From NCBI GenBank assembly GCA_016710165.1, contig JADJLJ010000001.1, positions 1,798,001 to 1,862,000 of the forward strand: a stretch of DNA of 64,000 bases. Reading direction: 5' to 3'. The DNA comes from Chitinophagaceae bacterium. Lineage in GTDB: Bacteria > Bacteroidota > Bacteroidia > Chitinophagales > Chitinophagaceae. Position 1 is the stretch's first letter. Every line of letters begins with the position of its first letter. Under the pieces are notes generated by a model, which was given only the letters and a program-made list of their open reading frames with translations, was not told where the DNA came from and did not search any database. Below, in pieces: positions 1-8,539 of this stretch. The position numbers and the translations under genes are program-made.

Positions 1-2
1 AC

Positions 3-500
3 CTGATACCCATCTTCACTTATACGGATGCCCAGGGCGTGGTGCGTGTGCAGAACTACGGGATCGGTTTCCTGCTGATCATCGTGGCGCTCATTGTGAT
101 CGGGTATTTCAGTTCCTTTTTCATTACCACCCGCATCCTCAATTTTTTCGACAAACTGCTGGAAAGGACCCCGGGCATCAAGCATATTTACTCCACCACC
201 CGTGATTTTTTTGAAGCCTTTGCGGGAGACAATAAGAAATTCACCAAGCACGTACTTGCCAATGTAGACGACAATGATGTATGGCGGTTTGGTTTTGTGA
301 CCCGGGAGGAAATGGAGGATTTTGGCCTGCATGAATACGTCACCGTCTATATCCCCATGGCCTATTCTGTTGCCGGAAATGTGTACGTGATACCAAAGAA
401 CCGGGTGAAGCCGATCTCAAATATCACGGCGGCACAAACCATGAAATTTGCCGTGAGCGGTGGGGTTACCGACATCGATGAAGATGAGGCAAAAAAATAA
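3..500 (+). CDS. DUF502 family membrane protein (5' end outside window)
   Basis: The frame is open from the first bases of the window, so the true start lies upstream. The visible 165 codons contain one clear transmembrane segment (about residues 20-42 of the fragment), followed by a soluble part with the pattern RTPGIKHIYSTTRDFFEAF, then an FVTREEM stretch and a VYIPMAYSVAGNVYVIP stretch. These are typical of DUF502 proteins, small two-helix inner-membrane proteins of unknown role. A GTG at 39 could be read as a start but would remove part of the domain. The gene is followed by 78 bp before the next start. Function is unknown; family assignment is by recognition only. Confidence 0.8.
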   Translation: MIPIFTYTDAQGVVRVQNYGIGFLLIIVALIVIGYFSSFFITTRILNFFDKLLERTPGIKHIYSTTRDFFEAFAGDNKKFTKHVLANVDDNDVWRFGFVTREEMEDFGLHEYVTVYIPMAYSVAGNVYVIPKNRVKPISNITAAQTMKFAVSGGVTDIDEDEAKK

Positions 501-578
501 AACACCATACTTTAACCGGAAAAAAAACAGGGAAAGCCGGAATGATTGATTCAACTTGAGACGACTCAATCGTGTACA

Positions 579-1559
579 ATGAAAAAAGCCATCCGGTACT
601 GCTTTCTTCCTTTCGTTCTACTGCTGTTGAATTACCCGGCATACTGCTGGGGATTCTATGCCCATCAGAAAATAAATTATTATGCTGTTTTTCTGTTGCC
701 GCCTGAAATGATGCTTCTGTATAAACCCAACATCGTCTTCCTCAGCGAACATGCCGTTGACCCCGATAAGAGAAGGTATGCAGTGCCGGAAGAAGGGCCA
801 AGGCATTATATTGACATAGACCAGTACGGTGCGTACCCGTATGACGCACTGCCCCGGAAATGGGATGATGCGGTTGCCCGGTTCGGTGAAGACTCATTGA
901 AACGGCACGGCATTGTACCCTGGCATATTCAAACCATGCTGTACCGGTTGACGGAAGCTTTCAAGACAAAGAACTTCCCCCTGGTCATGAAGGCCAGTGC
1001 AGAGATCGGTCATTATATTTCCGATGCACATGTGCCCCTGCATGCCTGCAGCAACCACAATGGTCAGTTCACCAACCAAAAGGGGATCCATGGTTTTTGG
1101 GAAAGCCGGGTGCCGGAACTGCTTGCAGAAAAAGAATTCGATTTCTTTATCGGCAAAGCGGAGTATATAAAGAACCCCGGTGATTTTATCTGGAAACGGG
1201 TCCTGGAAAGCGCCAAAGCAGCAGATTCTGTATTACGCTTTGAACGGGAGCTTTCCCTTCAGTTCCGGGATGATAAAAAATATGCTTTTGAAGAACGAAA
1301 CGGGAAGCTGATCCGTCAATATTCTTCTGCCTTTACAAAAGCATACCATACTAAACTAAACGGCATGACCGAACGCCGGATGCGGCAATCGGTCTTTACC
1401 ATCGCTTCGTTCTGGTACACGGCCTGGGTCAATGCAGGCCAGCCGGACCTGAAAGGACTGGGCGGCCGGGAATTCTCCGAAGCCGACCGGAAAGAATTTG
1501 AACAACTCAATGTACAATGGGCATCCGGCGCAAAAATGATCGGGAGGGAAGAACAATAA
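579..1559 (+). CDS. Secreted zinc-dependent phospholipase C / S1-P1 nuclease-like protein
   Basis: This 326-residue protein starts at ATG 579, where a signal peptide (MKKAIRYCFLPFVLLLL) begins; a TTG 33 bp upstream gives an unlikely N-terminal extension. Cleavage would leave Trp24 near the mature N-terminus followed by His29. Phospholipase C/P1 nuclease enzymes use an N-terminal Trp and scattered His/Asp residues to bind three zinc ions. The central GHYISDAHVPLHACSNHNG stretch has the family's HxxxDxHxPLH pattern. The protein is probably periplasmic or secreted and hydrolyses phosphodiesters; substrate (phospholipid or nucleic acid) cannot be told from sequence. It stands alone between DUF502 and serC. 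Confidence 0.75.
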   Translation: MKKAIRYCFLPFVLLLLNYPAYCWGFYAHQKINYYAVFLLPPEMMLLYKPNIVFLSEHAVDPDKRRYAVPEEGPRHYIDIDQYGAYPYDALPRKWDDAVARFGEDSLKRHGIVPWHIQTMLYRLTEAFKTKNFPLVMKASAEIGHYISDAHVPLHACSNHNGQFTNQKGIHGFWESRVPELLAEKEFDFFIGKAEYIKNPGDFIWKRVLESAKAADSVLRFERELSLQFRDDKKYAFEERNGKLIRQYSSAFTKAYHTKLNGMTERRMRQSVFTIASFWYTAWVNAGQPDLKGLGGREFSEADRKEFEQLNVQWASGAKMIGREEQ

Positions 1560-1603
1560 ACCCATGAGGTTTTAAAAACCTTATAGGTTTGTTACGTTTT
1601 GGG

Positions 1604-1611
1604 TATTTTTG
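1604..1611 (+). promoter_or_regulatory. Candidate Bacteroidota -7 element upstream of serC
   Basis: TATTTTTG matches the Bacteroidota sigma -7 consensus TAnnTTTG exactly. It would place transcription start near 1617, ahead of both possible serC starts (1629 and 1686). No convincing -33 TTTG is found at the usual 19-21 bp spacing; the nearest TTTG is at 1588. A single 8-mer match is weak evidence. Confidence 0.4.
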
Positions 1612-1685
1612 CCCTTCAAATTTTAAACATGAGTGTTTTAAATTCCAAAATCCTGAGCGACGCCGAAGGAAGGGGGCCGGGGGGC

Positions 1686-2753
1686 ATGGTTCATAACTTT
1701 AATGCAGGTCCGTCCATTTTACCCAAAACTGTTTTTGAAGAAGCATCACAGGCTATCCTCAATTTTAATGATACCGGTTTATCCATTTTAGAGATCGGCC
1801 ACCGTACCCCCATTTTCCAGGATGTGATGGATGAAGCAAGGGCCCTGGTCAGGGAATTAATGAACCTGGATGATGACCATGAAGTGTTGTTCCTCCACGG
1901 GGGCGCTTCCACCCAGTTCATGCAGGTACCCATGAACCTGCTGGATGATAAAGAAACAGCCGCATACACCGATACCGGCGTATGGAGCACCAAAGCCATC
2001 AAAGAAGCAAAGCTCTTTGGCAAAGTGGAAGTGGTTTGCAGCAGCAGGGAAAGCAATTTTACATATATCCCGAAAGATTTTGCCGTACCCAATGACGCAA
2101 AATACCTGCACATCACCACCAACAACACCATCTACGGTACACAATGGCAGCAGATCCCAAAAACAAGCAACAGCCTGGTGGCCGACATGAGCAGCGATAT
2201 ACTCAGCCGGGTGCTTGATTTTAATTCCTTCGACCTCATCTATGCCGGCGCACAAAAAAATGTGGGAGCAGCAGGTGTGAATTTATTGGTAGTGAATAAA
2301 AACATCTTAGGAAAAGTAAAACGTACCATTCCCACCATACTGGATTACCGCAACCACATCAGGGAAGGTTCGATGCTGAACACTCCGCCGGTATTTGCCG
2401 TTTATGTATGCATGCTCACGTTACGCTGGCTGAAAGACCAGGGCGGTGTTGCGGTGATGGAGAAACGGAACAATGAAAAAGCTGCATTACTTTATAAAGC
2501 CCTCGATGAAAATCCTCTTTTTACCGGAACCGCAAATAAGGAAGACCGGAGCAGGATGAATGTTTGCTTTGTGATGAATGACCCTTCATTGGAACAATCC
2601 TTTCTGCAGTTCACCAAAGAAAACGGCATCGTCGGCATCAAGGGACACCGGCTGGTTGGCGGATTCAGGGCTTCGCTTTACAACGCATTGCCGCTTGGCA
2701 GTGTACAGGTACTGGCCGGGCTGATGAAAGAATTTGCCTTGCAGCATGCTTAA
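1686..2753 (+). CDS. serC: Phosphoserine aminotransferase
   Basis: SerC converts 3-phosphohydroxypyruvate and glutamate to phosphoserine with pyridoxal phosphate, the second step of serine synthesis; it also acts in PLP synthesis. The ATG at 1686 gives 355 residues, the usual SerC length, and begins MVHNFNAGPSILP, the typical start; an in-frame ATG at 1629 would add 19 atypical residues. The PLP lysine lies in the YAGAQKNVGAAG motif. Substrate-binding patterns HGGAS and GTQW are present. It is followed 39 bp later by a DUF1015 gene, a common Bacteroidota arrangement, but the usual phosphoglycerate dehydrogenase gene (serA) is missing here. Confidence 0.95.
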   Translation: MVHNFNAGPSILPKTVFEEASQAILNFNDTGLSILEIGHRTPIFQDVMDEARALVRELMNLDDDHEVLFLHGGASTQFMQVPMNLLDDKETAAYTDTGVWSTKAIKEAKLFGKVEVVCSSRESNFTYIPKDFAVPNDAKYLHITTNNTIYGTQWQQIPKTSNSLVADMSSDILSRVLDFNSFDLIYAGAQKNVGAAGVNLLVVNKNILGKVKRTIPTILDYRNHIREGSMLNTPPVFAVYVCMLTLRWLKDQGGVAVMEKRNNEKAALLYKALDENPLFTGTANKEDRSRMNVCFVMNDPSLEQSFLQFTKENGIVGIKGHRLVGGFRASLYNALPLGSVQVLAGLMKEFALQHA

Positions 2754-2792
2754 ACAATTTCAATACATTTACAACTGATAACCAAACGGAAC

Positions 2793-4040
2793 ATGGTAAC
2801 GATTCATCCTTTTAAAGCATTGAGGCCTGCGGCAGAACTGGCAAAACAAGTGGCATCACGTCCGTACGATGTACTCAACAGCAAAGAAGCCAAAGTGGAA
2901 GCAAGGGGTAACAGCGCCAGTTTCTTACACATCACCAAAAGTGAAATAGACTTACCGGATACGACCGATATTCACTCACAGCAGGTTTATGATAAGGCAA
3001 AGGAGAACCTGGAAGCCTTCATCAGCCGTAAGATCCTGTTCAGGGAAAGCAAACCCTGTTATTATATCTATCAACTGGTAATGAACGGCAGGAGCCAGAC
3101 AGGGCTTGTTTGCGGAAGTTCGGTGGATGATTATGAGAATGACCTGATCAAAAAACATGAATTCACCCGGCCGGAAAAAGAAAAGGACCGGATCAACCAT
3201 ATCAAAATAACCGGCGCACAAACAGGCAATGTTTTCCTGGCCTACCGAAATGTGGCTGAGATCGATGCCCTCATTAACAAATGGAAGGAAAAAAGCCCGG
3301 TGTATGATTTTACGGCAGACGACGATATCCGCCATACCATCTGGATCGTGAATGATGACGATACCATTGAAAAGATATCATCGCTGTTCAAAGAGAAAGT
3401 TCCGTGCACCTATATTGCCGATGGCCACCACCGGGCTGCCTCAGCAGCCAAAGTGAGGGCCGCACTTGGCAGCAATGCACAGGAAGGCGCTGATCATTTC
3501 CTTACCACCCTGTTCCCGTCAAACCAGTTGCAGATCATGGATTACAACCGGCTGGTAACCGACCTCAACGGTTTGAATGAAGCGGATCTTTTATCGGCCA
3601 TCCGGAATAAATTCTCGGTACAAAAGGCAGACAAGGCATTTTCACCAGCCAACCTGCATGAATTTGGAATGTATTTAAATGGCCAGTGGTACCGGCTAAC
3701 TGCCAATGAAGGCAGTTACAGCAACGACCCGATCGGTATACTCGATGTAACCATTCTGCAGGATAATCTATTAGACCCGGTTCTGAATATAAAGGACCAG
3801 CGTACGGACAAACGGATCGACTTTGTCGGCGGCATCCGCGGACTGGGCGAACTGGAAAAAAGAGTAGACAGCGGCGAAATGGCCGTGGCATTCAGCCTGC
3901 ACCCGGTGAGCATACAGCAACTGTTTGACATAGCCGACAGCGGCAAGGTGATGCCCCCAAAGAGCACCTGGTTTGAACCCAAACTGAGGGATGGTTTGCT
4001 TACACACCTGATCGACAATGCAAATGCAGGTAATGAGTAA
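2793..4040 (+). CDS. DUF1015 domain-containing protein
   Basis: This 415-residue cytosolic protein has the DUF1015 signature: an N-terminal IHPFKALRP...SRPYDVLN segment, a central ADGHHRAASA motif near residue 210, and a C-terminal VGGIRGLGELEKRVD stretch. DUF1015 genes often sit with serC and serA in Bacteroidota, and a role linked to serine metabolism has been suggested by context; a biochemical function is not established to my knowledge. It lies 39 bp after serC and is probably co-transcribed. Confidence 0.85.
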   Translation: MVTIHPFKALRPAAELAKQVASRPYDVLNSKEAKVEARGNSASFLHITKSEIDLPDTTDIHSQQVYDKAKENLEAFISRKILFRESKPCYYIYQLVMNGRSQTGLVCGSSVDDYENDLIKKHEFTRPEKEKDRINHIKITGAQTGNVFLAYRNVAEIDALINKWKEKSPVYDFTADDDIRHTIWIVNDDDTIEKISSLFKEKVPCTYIADGHHRAASAAKVRAALGSNAQEGADHFLTTLFPSNQLQIMDYNRLVTDLNGLNEADLLSAIRNKFSVQKADKAFSPANLHEFGMYLNGQWYRLTANEGSYSNDPIGILDVTILQDNLLDPVLNIKDQRTDKRIDFVGGIRGLGELEKRVDSGEMAVAFSLHPVSIQQLFDIADSGKVMPPKSTWFEPKLRDGLLTHLIDNANAGNE

Positions 4041-4076
4041 GAGGGCGTATCTGGCTTATTCTAAATTTTATACTGA

Positions 4077-5075
4077 ATGAAAAAACTTTTTCTGTCCGTT
4101 GCTGTTGTCCTGGTCCACCTGTCATTGACAGCACAGGATGCAGCCGAACTGCATAAGACCGCCAGGGCTTATATGCAGCAGGGAGATCACTCCAATGCCA
4201 TCATCGTGCTGAACAGGGCCGTGGCCCTGCAGCCGGGGAACATGGAGATCTCCAAGGACCTTGCACTCAATTATTATTTTTCCAAAGACTATAAAAAAGC
4301 GCTGGATGTGCTGAATCCCTTACTGGATAAGGATAATGCAGATGACCAGTTTTTCCAGATCGCAGGCGATTCATACCTGGCGCTCGAGCAGGTAAAAGAA
4401 GCTGAAAAACTTTACCGGAGGGGAATTAAAAAACTGTCCGGCAGCGGCGTCCTGTATAATGAACTGGGAAAGATACTCTGGTCGCAGGGAGATCTTTCAG
4501 CAATAAAACAATGGGAAAAAGGCATCGAATCCGATCCGGGGTTTGCGGGCAATTATTACAATGCAGCCAAGTATTATTACTTCAGCACCGACAAGGTATG
4601 GAGCCTGCTTTATGGGGAAGTGTTCCTGAATATGGACCCCCTGAATGCATACGCCCCCGAAATGAAAAATATCCTGCTGGAGGGTTATAAAAAATTATTT
4701 ACCGATGCCAACCTGGAAAAACACAACCCGGAAAAGAACAGTTTTGTGGCTGCCTTTCTAAATACCATGAACAAACAAAGTTCCGTTGCATCTGCCGGCA
4801 TCAATGCCGAAACACTTACGATGATACGGACCCGGTTCATTTTAGACTGGTATGCCTCACATGCCAATAAATTCCCGCACAGGCTTTTCGACCTGCAACG
4901 CCAGTTGCTGCAGGATGGATTATTTGATGCCTACAACCAGTGGTTATTTGCTGCTGCTCAAAACCTGCCCGCTTATCAAAACTGGATAAACGCCCATACA
5001 AAGGAATACAGCGAACTGAGCCGTTTCCAGAAAAACAGGGTGTTCAGGATGGGGGCCGGCCAATATTATCATTGA
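4077..5075 (+). CDS. Secreted tetratricopeptide-repeat protein
   Basis: The 332-residue protein starts with a signal peptide (MKKLFLSVAVVLVHLSLTAQ). Residues 22-190 hold about four or five TPR units, with repeated A-x-x-Y-x-x-G-x-x-x-x-A-I spacing. The C-terminal 120 residues are helical without a recognised domain. It is likely a periplasmic scaffold, but no partner is indicated by the neighbours. It follows DUF1015 by 36 bp and may share its transcript. Confidence 0.75.
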   Translation: MKKLFLSVAVVLVHLSLTAQDAAELHKTARAYMQQGDHSNAIIVLNRAVALQPGNMEISKDLALNYYFSKDYKKALDVLNPLLDKDNADDQFFQIAGDSYLALEQVKEAEKLYRRGIKKLSGSGVLYNELGKILWSQGDLSAIKQWEKGIESDPGFAGNYYNAAKYYYFSTDKVWSLLYGEVFLNMDPLNAYAPEMKNILLEGYKKLFTDANLEKHNPEKNSFVAAFLNTMNKQSSVASAGINAETLTMIRTRFILDWYASHANKFPHRLFDLQRQLLQDGLFDAYNQWLFAAAQNLPAYQNWINAHTKEYSELSRFQKNRVFRMGAGQYYH

Positions 5076-5158
5076 TCCCGTTCAATGGTCCTGCTGGCAC
5101 CCTGTCCGTATGGGTGCAAGTGATGTTTTTTTATTAACTTGTCTATAAAATATTCTTT

Positions 5159-5437
5159 ATGGAAGAGCAACGCGATGAAAAATTATGGCAGATCGCCAAA
5201 CGCCGGGCCGATTTCCAGGACAGCCTTATCGGGTTTATCGTGATCACCGTTATTTGCTGGGCCGTTTGGTTCTTTACCAGCGGGCGCCATGGATTCACGG
5301 ATGTAACCCCCTGGCCCCTCTGGGTGATGCTGGGCCTGGGCATTGGCCTGGTATTCAAATTCATCAAAGCCTATAAAACAGATAAAGATACCCTGGCGGA
5401 AAGGGAATATGAAAAGCTGAAGAACGGGAACAAATAA
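5159..5437 (+). CDS. 2TM domain-containing small membrane protein
   Basis: This 92-residue protein has a short charged N-terminus, a first membrane helix (about residues 22-40), a short loop and a second helix (about 55-72), then a charged tail. That is the layout of the Bacteroidota '2TM domain' family, whose role is unknown. The start ATG at 5159 follows an AT-rich leader. It precedes the acyl-CoA ligase gene by 26 bp. Confidence 0.75.
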   Translation: MEEQRDEKLWQIAKRRADFQDSLIGFIVITVICWAVWFFTSGRHGFTDVTPWPLWVMLGLGIGLVFKFIKAYKTDKDTLAEREYEKLKNGNK

Positions 5438-5463
5438 ACCTTGCTTAATACCAACGATTGCTT

Positions 5464-7251
5464 ATGAATGAAAATTCAAGAATATTTGATTTTGTAGACT
5501 ACCAACTGAACCGGTTCCCTAAAAAGGATATGTTTTGCGGAAAGGAGAACGGGCAATGGGTACCAACCAGCACCGCCGAAGTAAAACAGCTCATCAACCA
5601 GCTGAGTGCCGGGCTGATGAAACTGGGCATAAGCGGCCATGACATGCGGATAGAGAACCAGGATAAGATCGCACTCATCTCAAAGAACTGCCCCGAATGG
5701 CTGATACTGGACATGGCCTGCCAGCAGATCGGCGCAGCCATCTGCCCCATCTATCCCACCACCAACATCAATGAACTGGAATTCATTTTCAACGATGCTG
5801 CTGTAAAATATGCTTTCATAAGCGGGCAGGAAATAGCAGACAAGGTGAGCAACATACGTGACCGGGTGCCAAGCCTTATCAATGTTTACAGCTTTGATGA
5901 ACTGCCGGGAGTGAACCGCTGGAAAAAACTCCTGGAAGATATTACGGATGCAGACCTTGCAAAAGTGGAGGAAATAAAGAAAGGTATCCGGGCCGAACAT
6001 TGCGCCACCATCATTTATACATCCGGCACAACCGGTACACCCAAGGGAGTAATGCTCAGTCACCGCAACATCGTAAGCAATGTGATCAATTCGGTAAAAA
6101 GTTTCCCGTTTGAAGAGAACACCAATGCACGTGCGCTGAGTTTTTTACCCCTGAACCACATTTTTGAGCGGATGATCTCATTCATATACATCATCAGCGG
6201 CATCTCCATTTATTATGCGGAAAACCTGGATACCATTGCCGAAAATCTGAAAGAAGTAAAACCAACTTTATTTGCCACGGTGCCCCGGTTGCTGGAGAAA
6301 ACCTATGAAAAAATAATGGCAAAGGGCGCTGAGCTTACGGGTATAAAGAAAAAATTATTCTACTGGTCGGTGGGCCTTGCCAACGAGTATGATAACATCC
6401 GGCCAAAAGGTATCGGGTACAACATGCAGCTGGCCCTTGCCAATAAACTGATCTTCAGCAAATGGCGGGAAGCGCTGGGCGGGAACATTGAGCTTATTGT
6501 AACCGGCGGGGCAGCCTGCCAGGTAAGGCTGATACGCATTTTTACCGCTGCCCGGATCCCCATTTATGAAGGCTATGGGCCCACGGAGAACAGCCCGGTG
6601 ATCAGTGTGAACCGGAAGGCCCGGGGAGGAACAAAATTCGGGACCGTTGGCCCGGTGATAGAAGGGCAGGAAGTAAAACTGGAAGCCGACGGCGAAATAT
6701 GTGTTAAAGGCCCCAGCGTGATGATGGGCTATTACAAACGGCCCGACCTGACTGCCGAAACCATCATTGATGGCTGGCTGCATACCGGTGATATCGGCAT
6801 CTTTGAGGACGGGATCTATTTAAAGATCACCGACCGGAAGAAAGAACTCTTTAAAACCAGCGGCGGGAAATATGTGGCGCCGCAGCCCATCGAAAATAAA
6901 ATGAAAGAATCGCCCTTTGTTGAACAGATGATGGTGGTGGGTGCCGAACAGAAATTTGTAGGCGCCCTGATCGTTCCTTCCATACCCAATTTAAAAGAAT
7001 GGATGCAGCATAAGGGAATAGCCTTTACCACGGCGGAAGATGCGGTTCATAACCCAAAAGTGCTGGACCTGTATAAGGAACTGGTTGATTCGTTCAATAA
7101 GTTCTTCAACCACGTGGAGCAGATCAAGAAATTTGAGTTGCTGCCCAATGAATGGACCATCGAAAGCGGTGAACTTACTCCCACCCTGAAACTGAAGCGC
7201 AAAGTGATCATGGAAAAATACAAACCGGCCATTGACCGGTTATACAACTAA
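5464..7251 (+). CDS. Long-chain acyl-CoA synthetase (AMP-forming)
   Basis: The enzyme activates fatty acids to acyl-CoA via an acyl-AMP intermediate. The 595 residues contain the AMP-binding P-loop IIYTSGTTGTPKG near residue 185, the GYGPTENSP motif, the WLHTGDIG motif, and the C-terminal TDRKKELFKTSGGKYVAPQ hinge with its catalytic lysine region. Length is typical for eukaryotic-type long-chain ligases (FadD15-like). ATG 5464 was chosen over a TTG at 5458. It is the last gene of the plus-strand block and is followed by a strong hairpin. Confidence 0.9.
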   Translation: MNENSRIFDFVDYQLNRFPKKDMFCGKENGQWVPTSTAEVKQLINQLSAGLMKLGISGHDMRIENQDKIALISKNCPEWLILDMACQQIGAAICPIYPTTNINELEFIFNDAAVKYAFISGQEIADKVSNIRDRVPSLINVYSFDELPGVNRWKKLLEDITDADLAKVEEIKKGIRAEHCATIIYTSGTTGTPKGVMLSHRNIVSNVINSVKSFPFEENTNARALSFLPLNHIFERMISFIYIISGISIYYAENLDTIAENLKEVKPTLFATVPRLLEKTYEKIMAKGAELTGIKKKLFYWSVGLANEYDNIRPKGIGYNMQLALANKLIFSKWREALGGNIELIVTGGAACQVRLIRIFTAARIPIYEGYGPTENSPVISVNRKARGGTKFGTVGPVIEGQEVKLEADGEICVKGPSVMMGYYKRPDLTAETIIDGWLHTGDIGIFEDGIYLKITDRKKELFKTSGGKYVAPQPIENKMKESPFVEQMMVVGAEQKFVGALIVPSIPNLKEWMQHKGIAFTTAEDAVHNPKVLDLYKELVDSFNKFFNHVEQIKKFELLPNEWTIESGELTPTLKLKRKVIMEKYKPAIDRLYN

Positions 7252-7256
7252 AAGAA

Positions 7257-7299
7257 AACCGGGGATCCTGATTAAAATTATTGATCGGGATCCCCGGCT
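7257..7299. terminator. Bidirectional hairpin between convergent genes
   Basis: A perfect 10-bp inverted repeat (7259-7268 CCGGGGATCC pairing with 7288-7297) encloses a 19-nt AT-rich loop. It lies 8 bp after the acyl-CoA synthetase stop and in front of the converging response-regulator gene. No long T-run follows, so termination efficiency is uncertain. Confidence 0.55.
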
Positions 7300-7421
7300 G
7301 GTTTACTCATGCCTGTAAGTACATTCATTCAAGGAACCTGGATAAAACAGTAAGGTTGATTTTTCATTAAGTTATAAGGCCATTAATACATCGGGGTTAA
7401 TCATAGTATCAATATCTTGAT

Positions 7422-7793
7422 TTATATACTTTCCAATATCCCGGGTATAAGATCAAAGTCTTTCGACTTATCGATAAACCCAGCCGCTCCCGTCTTCCTG
7501 CACAACCGCTGGTAATACTCACTGGTGTGGTTACTGATCATCACCACTTTTATACCGGGATGATCCCTGGTAATGAACCTCAATAACTCCAGCCCGTTCC
7601 TGCCAGGCAACTGGATATCGAGCAATACGATACCGGGACTTTCTTCTGTTAAGATCTTCACTGCATCATTGTAACTGCCTGCGGCAAATACCTGCCCAAT
7701 GTTTTTTACGTCTTTCAATATGCCCCTGATCCGTTGCACGATCAATACTGAGTCATCTACAATTAATATAGATTGTCCATTAGTATTAGGCAT
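7422..7793 (-). CDS. Single-domain response regulator (receiver only)
   Basis: The 123-residue protein consists only of a CheY-like receiver: acidic pair Asp13/Asp14, phosphoacceptor Asp59 in LLDIQLPGRNG, switch Ser87 and conserved Lys109. There is no output domain. It is encoded 107 bp downstream of the NarL-type regulator, on the same strand as the large PAS kinase, and could act as a phosphate sink or a protein-protein switch for that kinase. The partner assignment is inference from position. Confidence 0.85.
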   Translation of the reverse strand: MPNTNGQSILIVDDSVLIVQRIRGILKDVKNIGQVFAAGSYNDAVKILTEESPGIVLLDIQLPGRNGLELLRFITRDHPGIKVVMISNHTSEYYQRLCRKTGAAGFIDKSKDFDLIPGILESI

Positions 7794-7900
7794 AAGGTAA
7801 TAGCTGCCGGCAAGTTATTCATTTACGTGGGGCTGTGTGTAGTTGAAGCATGGTTGATGCTGTAGGGCTAATACTACAGGATTGCGCCTGGTGAAGAACC

Positions 7901-8530
7901 CTAGATCAGTTTATGTTCAATGGCGTATTTGGTAAGGTCTGAATTGGATTTCAGGTTCATTTTTGCCATAACCCTTGCCCGGTAGGTACTTACGGTGGTA
8001 ACGCTTAAAGAAAGCATTTCGGCAATATCGGATACGGATTTTCCATTGGCCAGGAGTTTCATCACATCAAACTCCCGGTCGCTGAGGGTTTCATGCGGGT
8101 GTTTTATTGCAGGGGAAGAAAAGGAGTCGGCCAGTTTTTCGGCAATGGATTGTGAAATATATTTTTTGCCAAGCAATACTTTTTTAACTGCTTTCACCAG
8201 TTCGTCCGGGGCCGTGTCTTTACTGAGGTAACCGGCTGCACCTGATTTCAGGGCACGCAGGGCATATTGTTCCTCGGGGTGAATGCTCAGGATAAGCACG
8301 GGCAGTTCGGGAAAGCTGATCTTGATCTGCTGCAGGGCATCCAGCCCGCTGCGGCCCGGCATGGAAAGGTCGCTTACCACCACATCCCATTTTTCTGCCA
8401 TCACCTTTTTTATCAGTTCTTCCGCATCGGGTACTTCATCAATGACGGCATTGGTAAATTCCTCCAGCAGGATCTGCTTCAGGCCTTTGCGTACAACGGT
8501 ATGATCATCTGCTATTAAGATCCGCAACAT
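7901..8530 (-). CDS. NarL/FixJ-family response regulator
   Basis: This 209-residue transcription factor has a receiver domain (Asp8/Asp9, phosphoacceptor Asp54, Lys104) and a C-terminal LuxR-type helix-turn-helix (about residues 143-205, beginning LSDREFDVMKLLANGKS). It starts 9 bp after the stop of the histidine kinase, so the two are co-transcribed and should form a two-component pair. The kinase is of the HisKA_3 type that normally pairs with NarL-type regulators, which supports this. Confidence 0.92.
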   Translation of the reverse strand: MLRILIADDHTVVRKGLKQILLEEFTNAVIDEVPDAEELIKKVMAEKWDVVVSDLSMPGRSGLDALQQIKISFPELPVLILSIHPEEQYALRALKSGAAGYLSKDTAPDELVKAVKKVLLGKKYISQSIAEKLADSFSSPAIKHPHETLSDREFDVMKLLANGKSVSDIAEMLSLSVTTVSTYRARVMAKMNLKSNSDLTKYAIEHKLI

Positions 8531-8539
8531 AAGTAAGTT

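Noticed and set aside
546..579. TTG start giving a 337-residue phospholipase-like protein
   Set aside because: The extension puts 11 unlikely residues before a good signal peptide that starts at ATG 579.
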